Shown: positions 46,698-55,735 of the stretch, piece by piece
Layout: each line of letters starts with the position of its first letter
Numbering within the stretch: the first letter of the stretch is position 1
NCBI GenBank assembly: GCA_905181715.1
Contig: CAJIYT010000003.1
Span: 43,161 to 107,160, forward strand
DNA length: 64,000 nucleotides
From: an uncultured Candidatus Poseidoniales archaeon
GTDB taxonomy: Archaea; Thermoplasmatota; Poseidoniia; Poseidoniales; Poseidoniaceae
Direction of reading: 5' to 3'
Program-made: the position numbers and the translations under genes
The notes under the pieces: generated by a model
What the model was told of the DNA's origin: nothing
Databases searched by the model: none
What the model saw: the letters and a program-made list of their open reading frames with translations, nothing else

Positions 46698-49600
46698 TCA
46701 AATAAGCCCTGAGAGCGGTCCTACTGGCTCTTCTGGTAAATCCTCGAGTGTTTTTTCTTGCTCATCTGCAGGCGTACCGAATACACCCCAATCATCTATC
46801 ATTTCTAGATCTGCAAGTTTCTTCTTCTTACGAAGAATAAAGAGAATCGTTAGAATACCCACCAATAACAAACCGCTGATTCCAGCGCTGGTATAGATTA
46901 CAGCACTACTGATATCATCACTTATTTCAACTCGCATCTCTAAAGTTATCGAATCGGTTTTTGCGTCATCGCCTTCGCCATCGATTGCAGTAACCTTGAG
47001 ATAAGGTCGTCCATCTCCATCCGGCATGAAATCGATGTTTCCAGTCCAAATACCATCTTCATCATCATCGCTAAGGTTGAAGTCCCAAGTCTGTAATCCA
47101 TGCTTGATATTTGCTATGACGATATTTGTGGTACCATCGGCGTCATCTAGTTTGACGCTTACCTTGATTGAAGCTAATTCACCAGGTACGAATAATGTAC
47201 GGTCGACATCGAGATTAGAAAGTCTAGGCGAACTATAGCCAAGAGTGATATTGACATGGGCTTCGTCTGAACCTCCTCTTCTATCCTCGACATAAAGTGA
47301 GATATGATGAGATCCTGGTTCGAAAGTAGTCTCATGGCTAGCAGATTCGGAAATACGGGTAAAACTAAGTCCATTCCATAGGCGCCATTCTCTGAAAGTA
47401 ATGTCATCATCAGCATCTATTGTACCATTACTATCCAAAATCACACTTTGTCCTGGATTATAGTATTGTGCTTCGCTTGGAGAATAAATAATGGCATGTG
47501 GATCGCTTTCTATAACCTGTACTTGCATTACGACGATACGGGACTTGCCAGTTTCATCTGTTAAATTAAAAGTCAGCTGATGAATACCCGCTGCAAGAGT
47601 TATGTGGTGGACTGCACTAGTACTAACTGATGAAAGTAAGATTTCACTATCAAGGTCACTAACTAAACTCATAGTGAAAGAATCACCATCTGCATCCAAA
47701 CTGTTCCTAGCATCAATGAGAATAATTTCGTCTGAGTGGTATCCTTTAGCGGTCAAGTCCTCAGATAATACAAAAATCGGCGCTGAGGTGTCGACATTGA
47801 TTTGAACAGTCTCACGCACAACCAAATTCACTCCGTCGTCGATGGCCATTGTTATATTGTGCAGACCTGCTGTAAGGTGATGATTAAACATAAAACGGTT
47901 GCTTACATCATTACTTAGTAATCCGTCGACATCACTGCTCCAACTAACGATTAGCATTTGATTTCCAGCCACGGTTTCAATTGGATTGCAATGATAATTA
48001 CCTGCAGCGAAAGTGAGACAATGGCTATCCCAGTCGCCAGAATCACTAGCATTGAATTCGATATTGTCAGAACTATCGTAGACTTCAGTAGGAGAAGGTG
48101 AAGAAAATATTGCTCGTGGTAGAGAATCTTCTACCTGTAAGACAATGCTTTTGTCTGTGGTTTGGTTGAAGTTTGCTGGATAATCATCTCCCACCATCAA
48201 TGTGATAATGTGTTCACCGCGTGATAAATGACCACTCCAGGTCGGCTCTAGAGCCAATATCCCGTCTAATGATGAACTCCAAGCATAGGACATTTCGTCT
48301 CCTTCGGGGTCGATTGTAGTGCTAGTCAAAGTGACTACGGTCTCAGAATAATTATCATCTCTGCTAATTATGAAATCGCTATATGGCAACTCATTATACA
48401 GTTCTATTGCTAATGTCCATTCGAAACAAGGATTGACATCATCACATACAGATAAGGTGAGAACAAAATTCATCTGCCCTACAGATAAAAAGTTCAGGGT
48501 TTTATTGAGGCAATCCTCCATTATAATCGAATCACTCTCGAGACCGGGGTGGTCCCAATTACACTGAAGAATATCGCCCTCGGGATCGCTTATACCGCTA
48601 AGGTCGAAGAATGCATCAGCAGTCATCGGTAATCTCAAATTTCCCGCCGAAGTCAAATCTGGAATCGTTTGGATTATCACTACCGGCTGTTGATTTGCCA
48701 ATTCGATACCGCGCTGCTCAGAAGCACAATTGTTACTTGTATCGCATACCTCAAGAGTAATCAGATGTTCTCCATCATTCAATATTAAACCTGAACCGTC
48801 ATTTACAGTAATAATAGGACCGGTCCCTATTTGGCCATCAAGATTACTTGTCCAAGTAAAGGTCATTGATTCATTTTCCAATTCTCTAGAGTCGCTTGCA
48901 TTGAATATTACAGAATAGCCGGAAGAGAATATCGATTGATCAATTGGGGTTTGCCAATCGAGTACTGGTGCCTGATTACTCAATGGAAGAGTACAGAAAG
49001 AATAATGATCGCCATCGAGGCTGATGTTAGTGGTATTACTAACGCCATCATATGAACAATCTATTGCCACTTCGGTAGTTGGTCCTACACCGCTAGTAAA
49101 CCATTTCTTACCGATATAATCCTCAAGCAGGATGTATCCTTGAAGGTCAACCTGTTGTGAAAAAGCGGTCTCCAATTGACTGAAAGACACATCGACACCG
49201 GCCCAAGGTAAACCATTACTCCAATTATTAGTCACCCAGAGATGAATATCGTAGGCCTCCTCGATAGATGAACCTGAGGCCAAAGAAGCAAGAGAGAAAT
49301 CGATTGCTCCAGGTTTGTGAAGATGCAGATGGCTATCAGCGTCTAAAGAGAGTACATGGTTTGCTGTTGTATCCGAAAGAGCTGACCAGTTAACCTCTGA
49401 ATCAACAAAACTCAAATCGCCATTACAATCGCTAGTTATTCTATTACCAAACCCGGTCATCTGATCGTGGTTTGCTATCACCAAACAAGCTGAACCTGAG
49501 AGATTTGCATTGCTCAACTCTGAAACCATTTCCAAATTGTGATCGCCATCCCAATATAATCCCTCATGATTTCCATAAAGGTCCATGCCGTCAAAAACTC

Positions 49601-51275
49601 CTTCAGCAGCCATTATCTCTATCGCTGGTCCACTATTGTTGGTCCATACCTCCACCGCTTGAAGATTGAATCTTCCTCCTCTAGTACCGCTTAGTCCAGA
49701 ATTATTTACTGAGATAGCCGCGCCTTCGGTCGGATCATGAACCTCGATTCCATCGAGCCATATGTCGACTGAATCCTCGATTATAATTCCGCGCTGGTCG
49801 GCGATTGACACGCAATTAATACAAGCGACATCTCCGGATGAGGACTCCAAATCATTCGAGAGATAGTAGTAAAGTCCTGCTTCGTCATTACCTGTAGAGG
49901 AGAGATTGCTAAAAATAACATATCTGGCATCGAAAACATATGCGCCGGATTCGCCATTATCCTCTAGAACCATACCATCAATGACAACTGTAGAACGTTC
50001 TAGATACAAACCATCTTGATCATTATCGTGCAGATACCAATCACTACCTTGCATAGCGCCACCAGAAGCGCTATGAATACCAGGTCCTGGAGAACCGCTC
50101 ACCTCGATATCATCGAAATTGGCAGCGAAGAAACTTGAGCGAATGGCGATACCAGCGCTGTGCGCTCCACCACCAACCTTACCTGTATTTTCGATTAGAA
50201 AATTACTGAATGTCGATAGACCATCAACAAAATATAATTCAAGTCCAACTGCCTCATTATCAAAGAGATGGGCATTGGAGATATTTACTGCTGTTGAATT
50301 GATTTCGATAGTGGCAAGTGCATTGCCGGGATTACTGCTACCCGGGCCACCGGTACCAGATATGTTCAATCCGTTTATTGTCGCTTGTAAATAATTGGAA
50401 TAATTGGAATGGTCGACCTTCTCGACCCATAGTCCCTTCCAAGTCGCATTGGAGATGCTCAAATCAGTGAATATGGGGGAGGTTCTGACATCATCATCGG
50501 CATGTTTGATAACCACGCCATATTCTGCCTTCTGAATAGTGATATTGGAGAATATTGTATTGCTATTCTCAAGCCAAATCCCTGAAACTGTTGCCAGGGC
50601 ATTACCGCTTACATTCTCGATTAGTACATCGCTAACCATTCCGGTCGATTCACCCCAGACATTGATAGCACTGGTTTTGAGTAGACTGAAATGGGCTCTT
50701 TCGATAATAGGAGAACTTTCTGCGCCGATGGAGACTCCTATCCCATAACGCCAGTATAATGGAGAGATTATATCTTGACCTGCTCCAAATATGATTAAAT
50801 CATTGATGGTTGGATTCGCTGAATCATACATATCAATACCGACATCATCTGGGTTATTGATTGTTAAATTGGCAATGAAAGGGTCGCTATCGTATATGCT
50901 CACACCATACTTTGCATTAGCAATTGTGAGATTATTTATGTGGCTGACACCACCTCTTGAAGTATAATTAAACTGGATACCTTCATGATCGCCAGTTCCA
51001 TCACTGGTAATACTTACCGGGCAACTAGTGGTTCCATCGATTGTCAATATACCATTAACGTAAATCCTCACTCCATTAGACATCGAAATAGTACTACAGG
51101 CAGAAATTATCAATTCATCGTTTACATCTATTGTGTAGTCGTTTCCAAGCACGATATTGCCAGACCAAGTTTGTGTGCTGCGCGCATCTGAAGCAGAGGC
51201 GATTGTGTTCGCCTGAGAGGAAAGAAAAATCAACAATACGAGAAGATACGGTTTCGCACCAGTGCGTAGTTGCAT
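46698..51275 (-). CDS. Giant surface protein: parallel beta-helix (pectin-lyase-like) plus PKD/Ig-like repeats, TM, cytoplasmic tail (1525 aa)
   Basis: Repeated beta-helix pattern (ANAKYGVSIYDSDPFIANLTINNP..., IENVSGNALATVSGIWLENSNTIFSNITI); PKD-like (DPEGDEMSYAWSSSLDG); TM SAGISGLLLVGILTILFIL. Confidence 0.83.
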   Translation of the reverse strand: MQLRTGAKPYLLVLLIFLSSQANTIASASDARSTQTWSGNIVLGNDYTIDVNDELIISACSTISMSNGVRIYVNGILTIDGTTSCPVSITSDGTGDHEGIQFNYTSRGGVSHINNLTIANAKYGVSIYDSDPFIANLTINNPDDVGIDMYDSANPTINDLIIFGAGQDIISPLYWRYGIGVSIGAESSPIIERAHFSLLKTSAINVWGESTGMVSDVLIENVSGNALATVSGIWLENSNTIFSNITIQKAEYGVVIKHADDDVRTSPIFTDLSISNATWKGLWVEKVDHSNYSNYLQATINGLNISGTGGPGSSNPGNALATIEINSTAVNISNAHLFDNEAVGLELYFVDGLSTFSNFLIENTGKVGGGAHSAGIAIRSSFFAANFDDIEVSGSPGPGIHSASGGAMQGSDWYLHDNDQDGLYLERSTVVIDGMVLEDNGESGAYVFDARYVIFSNLSSTGNDEAGLYYYLSNDLESSSGDVACINCVSIADQRGIIIEDSVDIWLDGIEVHDPTEGAAISVNNSGLSGTRGGRFNLQAVEVWTNNSGPAIEIMAAEGVFDGMDLYGNHEGLYWDGDHNLEMVSELSNANLSGSACLVIANHDQMTGFGNRITSDCNGDLSFVDSEVNWSALSDTTANHVLSLDADSHLHLHKPGAIDFSLASLASGSSIEEAYDIHLWVTNNWSNGLPWAGVDVSFSQLETAFSQQVDLQGYILLEDYIGKKWFTSGVGPTTEVAIDCSYDGVSNTTNISLDGDHYSFCTLPLSNQAPVLDWQTPIDQSIFSSGYSVIFNASDSRELENESMTFTWTSNLDGQIGTGPIITVNDGSGLILNDGEHLITLEVCDTSNNCASEQRGIELANQQPVVIIQTIPDLTSAGNLRLPMTADAFFDLSGISDPEGDILQCNWDHPGLESDSIIMEDCLNKTLNFLSVGQMNFVLTLSVCDDVNPCFEWTLAIELYNELPYSDFIISRDDNYSETVVTLTSTTIDPEGDEMSYAWSSSLDGILALEPTWSGHLSRGEHIITLMVGDDYPANFNQTTDKSIVLQVEDSLPRAIFSSPSPTEVYDSSDNIEFNASDSGDWDSHCLTFAAGNYHCNPIETVAGNQMLIVSWSSDVDGLLSNDVSNRFMFNHHLTAGLHNITMAIDDGVNLVVRETVQINVDTSAPIFVLSEDLTAKGYHSDEIILIDARNSLDADGDSFTMSLVSDLDSEILLSSVSTSAVHHITLAAGIHQLTFNLTDETGKSRIVVMQVQVIESDPHAIIYSPSEAQYYNPGQSVILDSNGTIDADDDITFREWRLWNGLSFTRISESASHETTFEPGSHHISLYVEDRRGGSDEAHVNITLGYSSPRLSNLDVDRTLFVPGELASIKVSVKLDDADGTTNIVIANIKHGLQTWDFNLSDDDEDGIWTGNIDFMPDGDGRPYLKVTAIDGEGDDAKTDSITLEMRVEISDDISSAVIYTSAGISGLLLVGILTILFILRKKKKLADLEMIDDWGVFGTPADEQEKTLEDLPEEPVGPLSGLI

Positions 51276-51373
51276 ACCTTATGGTGAATACCGTTATCAT
51301 TCAAGTGTTTGCCCTCTGTGAGTGAGTAAATACCTGACGGTATCATCAAGAGGGTCATGCCTGTGGCCGTAGT

Positions 51374-51607
51374 ATGCCTGATGCTTTTGTTCTATTCAAA
51401 ACAGAACCTGCATGTGAGCGCGATGTCTATCTTAGTTTAACTGAAATGGATTCTGTCCAAGAACTTCATGCCTTGTATGGGAAATTCGACATACTTGCAA
51501 GAATCAGTGCACCCGATTCAAATTCTTTGACCTTACTGCTGATGAATGACATCAGACAAATCGGTGGAGTAAAAGATACACAGACTTTGATAGCTGTCGA
51601 TGTTTGA
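51374..51607 (+). CDS. Stand-alone Lrp/AsnC ligand-binding (RAM) domain protein
   Basis: 77 aa; AFVLFKTEPACERDVYLSLTEMDSVQELHALYGKFDILARISAPDSNSLTLLLMNDIRQIGGVKDTQTLI; no HTH. Confidence 0.85.
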   Translation: MPDAFVLFKTEPACERDVYLSLTEMDSVQELHALYGKFDILARISAPDSNSLTLLLMNDIRQIGGVKDTQTLIAVDV

Positions 51608-51616
51608 GGTGATAAA

Positions 51617-51850
51617 ATGGCCATAGGATTCGTATTGATAACAACTAAACCCGGTAAGGAACAATTTGTTAGAGATGCTCTCGACGAGATTGAATACGTC
51701 ACTAACAAGTGGATTCTATTTGGGGAATTCGATTTAATCGCTCGGATTCAGAGTGATGATGAATTTACCTTGACCAAAACCATAGTTGAAAATATTCGCA
51801 CGATCGAAGGGATTATTGACACTAGGACTTTGATTGGCGCAGAACTCTGA
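51617..51850 (+). CDS. Stand-alone Lrp/AsnC ligand-binding (RAM) domain protein, tandem paralog
   Basis: 77 aa; AIGFVLITTKPGKEQFVRDALDEIEYVTNKWILFGEFDLIARIQSDDEFTLTKTIVENIRTIEGIIDTRTLIG. Confidence 0.87.
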   Translation: MAIGFVLITTKPGKEQFVRDALDEIEYVTNKWILFGEFDLIARIQSDDEFTLTKTIVENIRTIEGIIDTRTLIGAEL

Positions 51851-53923
51851 TTACAGCAGATCGTGTAATTGCTTAGTCAATTGGCGTGCAGCATTATCAC
51901 AACCAGAACCACGCCAAAGCGATATTGCTTCAGACAGCGCTGCCACTTTATTGCCATCCCCTATCCAAGCACGCCATGTCCATATCAAAGCAGCAACACG
52001 ACGTGATGCTGTAAGTGCTTTCATAGAACGTTTTTCGGGTATCGTGATGGTTTTCAGTATTTCATTCGCCATCTTTACATCAGTTGATTCTACTTTTTCT
52101 ACTAGGGCAAGACTTAGCATCAAGCCTTTCAATCCAGAGATTTTCATTATTCTTTTCTGAATTGATTCTACAGATCCGTCGTTGATCTCGATATCTGAAA
52201 TATCAGACCTGAGTGACAATATCTGTACCTGTGGATCATTTACACTTGAAATGGTAGATAATTCATCTCTTACTTGAGCAGCCTTGACGCGGTCACCTTC
52301 AAGCAAAGCTTGTGCGTGTCTGATATGAGATAATGCAACCAGAATATGCGAACGTAAATCGCTATCTAGTTTAGAAATATCCAGAGAGTGGAGGATGGAA
52401 TCAATGTCTGAGTTCGGTTTTTCACGCGGTAAACGGTCATCCAATAATCGTACAGCTTTGGCTACCAACATTCTCGCTTGGTCTTCAACCTTGGATTCAA
52501 TCAATTCGACATCATCCATTCTTCCTTCGAGTAGAGCTAACCGTAGATCCAAATCAGGAGCTACTATTTGCTGGAGATGAGTTGCAGCGATGTCATTCTC
52601 ACCGCGTTCGATAGCGACAAATGCTGCTAACCGGTGTAGTGAATGTGTGCTGTTGCGTAAAAGAGCATCATCTATCAATACCGCCAAGGCTGAGTCGTGT
52701 TCGATCAACAGGTTCTCACTATTTGCAAGTAGATGAGATTCACTATCCTCATCACAAATCACACGTAGATGGAGTTCGATCAACCGGGCTAGGTCATCGG
52801 GCAACTGACACCAATAATCCAGTGCTTCGCGAAATGTGCTTTGGTCGAGGTCGACGAATCGGACATTTCGTAACAAATGTTGCAATTCAACGGATTCGTT
52901 AAGCCATCGAATCAAGGCTCTTTCGTCAAGTACGACAATGGAGTCTTGGTCACGTAACAATTCACAAGGTACTGGAATGGGTAACAAAGCCATGTTGTCG
53001 ACACAATTTAGTTCGCTCTCATTCAAATCAGATAATACGACATCTGAAACCCATTGCAGTAAGTCATCTCCTGCTTCAGGGAGGTGAGAGTTTTCGTCAT
53101 GTAATTGTAAAGCTAAAGGATGACCTCCGAGTCTTTGAGCGATGACTTTGCGCCCATCGCCAAGATGTTCAGGCAATAGTTCAATCGCAGCATCGATTTC
53201 TAGCGGGGGCAACTCAATCTGTTCAAAGTCATTCGAAAATGGAGAAGGGGGGCGGCTGGCAATAATTATATTCTTCACCTTATTACAAAAGGAGATAACT
53301 TTAGACTGATGCCTGCTACTTAATTCCTGAATTTCATCTAGAATTAGTGTCTCATCAGCAATCGATTTCAATGCTGCTTCAGGATTGGAATATTCGATAC
53401 CCCAGGCGGATAAAAGAGAAGATAAATCACTGAAATATTCGGCGGTGGCAAAGCGAACCTGACCACCTTTAGCAACCGACCTGCGAGCATATTCGGCTAA
53501 GACTGTACTTTTTCCGATTCCAGGTAATCCGGTGATGATTCTACGACCGCCCTGCGACAATAGACCCTCGATGAACTCTTCACGGCCTTTCATTTCCACG
53601 TATCCAGGAGGTTGGCCATACAGTATACCCTTGCCTTCACTTCGGTTTACTTCTATTTCTCCAACTGACTCTCTCCCAACCAAAGTCAGGTGGTAGACCT
53701 TTCTTTTACGTGAACCACCAGCGATTACATGAGCCTTTCTTTCACAGATTAATTCATCTTTGAGTAATTCGGTAATCGGTTCATGTAGCGTCGATCTTAC
53801 CACTCCGAGTGCCTCGGCGATCCCCGGCAAGCAAATCCCGCGTGGAACATCCCATGCCTTTTCCATACTCGATGGAAAAGTAGCCAACCAAGCCAAGATT
53901 CGTTGCTTGCACGAATCGGACAT
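51851..53923 (-). CDS. wHTH-STAND/AAA ATPase with C-terminal helical repeat region (MalT-like layout)
   Basis: N-terminal winged helix (GIAEALGVVRSTLHEPITELLKDELICERK), Walker A GLPGIGKST, Walker B ETLILDEIQE; helical C-terminus. Start uncertain (53923, 53962 or 54001). Confidence 0.75.
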   Translation of the reverse strand: MSDSCKQRILAWLATFPSSMEKAWDVPRGICLPGIAEALGVVRSTLHEPITELLKDELICERKAHVIAGGSRKRKVYHLTLVGRESVGEIEVNRSEGKGILYGQPPGYVEMKGREEFIEGLLSQGGRRIITGLPGIGKSTVLAEYARRSVAKGGQVRFATAEYFSDLSSLLSAWGIEYSNPEAALKSIADETLILDEIQELSSRHQSKVISFCNKVKNIIIASRPPSPFSNDFEQIELPPLEIDAAIELLPEHLGDGRKVIAQRLGGHPLALQLHDENSHLPEAGDDLLQWVSDVVLSDLNESELNCVDNMALLPIPVPCELLRDQDSIVVLDERALIRWLNESVELQHLLRNVRFVDLDQSTFREALDYWCQLPDDLARLIELHLRVICDEDSESHLLANSENLLIEHDSALAVLIDDALLRNSTHSLHRLAAFVAIERGENDIAATHLQQIVAPDLDLRLALLEGRMDDVELIESKVEDQARMLVAKAVRLLDDRLPREKPNSDIDSILHSLDISKLDSDLRSHILVALSHIRHAQALLEGDRVKAAQVRDELSTISSVNDPQVQILSLRSDISDIEINDGSVESIQKRIMKISGLKGLMLSLALVEKVESTDVKMANEILKTITIPEKRSMKALTASRRVAALIWTWRAWIGDGNKVAALSEAISLWRGSGCDNAARQLTKQLHDLL

Positions 53924-54010
53924 AGCACTGACTATCCCATGGTCGTTGTATCGTTTTCGCATCCTTGCGCAAATCCCATAATTGATGTTAGGCGACCGCA
54001 TGCCTAAGTC

Positions 54011-55735
54011 GTGCCTGTCCAGTTACGCGCAATAAATTTACCACCCAAACCGGGGGTTTATCTATTCAAGGATGCTAATGCACGCGTATTATATGTGGGT
54101 AAAGCAACTGATTTGCGAGAAAGGATTAGATCATATTTCTCCAAGAACCCAGACCGGGCAATGATTCCTGGTCTAATCGCTGCTGCCGAAGATGTTGATT
54201 TCGTAATTACCAACAACCCACAAGAGGCTTTGATATTGGAACGCCAATTGGTCAGAGAGCATAGACCGAGATATAATTCGATGCTCAAAGATGACAAGTC
54301 ATATCCATTCATAGTGATAACCAAAGAAGAGATTCCGCGTTTGCTCTACACCCGCCACCCGCCAAAGGAGTCATGGGTTTGGGGGCCTTTTGCCAACGCT
54401 GGAGCCGCTAAAACTGTAATCGGCCTACTTAGGCGCCATTTGGGATTACGTGACTGTAAGGAGTTATTGCCAGAGGGATGTTTATCCATGCATATTGGAC
54501 TTTGTTCAGGACCGTGTATCAAAGTCGGAGATTATTCGCAAAGGGTTAGAAGTGCCCGAGATATTCTCGATGGGCAAGCATTGGGTTTGATTGAAAAACT
54601 CGCTGTTGAAATGGATGAGGCTAGCGCAGAGATGAACTACGAGGCTGCGGCCATTAGTCGTGACAGAATCAAGGCGATTCGAACCGTCCTAAGTCAGCAG
54701 ATTATCTCATCTACAGTTTACCGAGATTGCGATGCTATCGGTATCGCTGTCCAGGGAGAATTAGCAGCAATCGTGGTTATTCATGCTGATGATGGCATTA
54801 TCAAGGGACAGGAAACCTGGCCGATGATTCATCACAGTGATCTGGGTCAGACCATTTCCACTTTCATCGCAGACCATTATTCCTCACGCCGTCCACCAAA
54901 ACTGCTACTGCTACCTACTCCCGTTTCAGAATTATTGCAGGAATGGCTCGACTCTAGGCGGGGTACTAAAGTCGAGATTAGAGTGCCACTACGTGGTGAT
55001 TTTGCAGTTCTGCGCAAGATGGCTGACCAAAATGCTAGCGTTAAAATTGATAACCTCAGCCGAAAACGTGCGGGGAGTCTTGAACAAAGAGCTGCTGATG
55101 AGGGAGCAAAATTGCTTGCCGTTAATTCTCTTGACCACATCGTCTGTTTCGACATGGCACAATTGCAAGGAGAAGAGAGAGTAGGGGCTGCTGTGGTATT
55201 ACGGAACGGACGTCCTGCAAAAAAAGAATACCGCACGTATATCGTCAAAGGCGAAGCGATAGATGACCTGCGTATGATGCGTGAAGTTGTTGAACGGTGG
55301 CTGAAACGTCAAGAGCAGTGGCCTGATTTATTATTGGTTGATGGTGGACATACACATCTTGACATCATCAGTAATCTCTTGCGAGAACACGGACTTTTTG
55401 ACAGGTTACCATTGGGAAGTCTAGCAAAAAGGGAAGAGACATTGAGCCGCCCAAATCAGTCGGACTTAGTACTAGATGGTCGGGGCAGAGTCCTGGTTCA
55501 CGCTCGGGATGAAGCACATAGATTCGTCAATAACTTCCACAGAAAGCGGCGCTCTCGCAACCGGTTGAGTGACCCCTTGACACTGGTTACAGGATTAGGA
55601 GCAAAGAAATTTCAGAGTTTACTGCGCCATTTTGGTGGACGACAAGGGATTCAGCATGCATCGATCACAGAGTTACAAATAACTCCGGGTATAGGAAAAT
55701 CATTGGCAATGCGTATCTACGATGCCTTGCATTAA
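54011..55735 (+). CDS. uvrC: Excinuclease ABC subunit C
   Basis: GIY-YIG PPKPGVYLFKDANARVLYVGKATDLRERIRSYF; UVR segment; IVCFDMAQLQGEERVGAAVV; C-terminal HhH; GTG start. Confidence 0.96.
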   Translation: MPVQLRAINLPPKPGVYLFKDANARVLYVGKATDLRERIRSYFSKNPDRAMIPGLIAAAEDVDFVITNNPQEALILERQLVREHRPRYNSMLKDDKSYPFIVITKEEIPRLLYTRHPPKESWVWGPFANAGAAKTVIGLLRRHLGLRDCKELLPEGCLSMHIGLCSGPCIKVGDYSQRVRSARDILDGQALGLIEKLAVEMDEASAEMNYEAAAISRDRIKAIRTVLSQQIISSTVYRDCDAIGIAVQGELAAIVVIHADDGIIKGQETWPMIHHSDLGQTISTFIADHYSSRRPPKLLLLPTPVSELLQEWLDSRRGTKVEIRVPLRGDFAVLRKMADQNASVKIDNLSRKRAGSLEQRAADEGAKLLAVNSLDHIVCFDMAQLQGEERVGAAVVLRNGRPAKKEYRTYIVKGEAIDDLRMMREVVERWLKRQEQWPDLLLVDGGHTHLDIISNLLREHGLFDRLPLGSLAKREETLSRPNQSDLVLDGRGRVLVHARDEAHRFVNNFHRKRRSRNRLSDPLTLVTGLGAKKFQSLLRHFGGRQGIQHASITELQITPGIGKSLAMRIYDALH

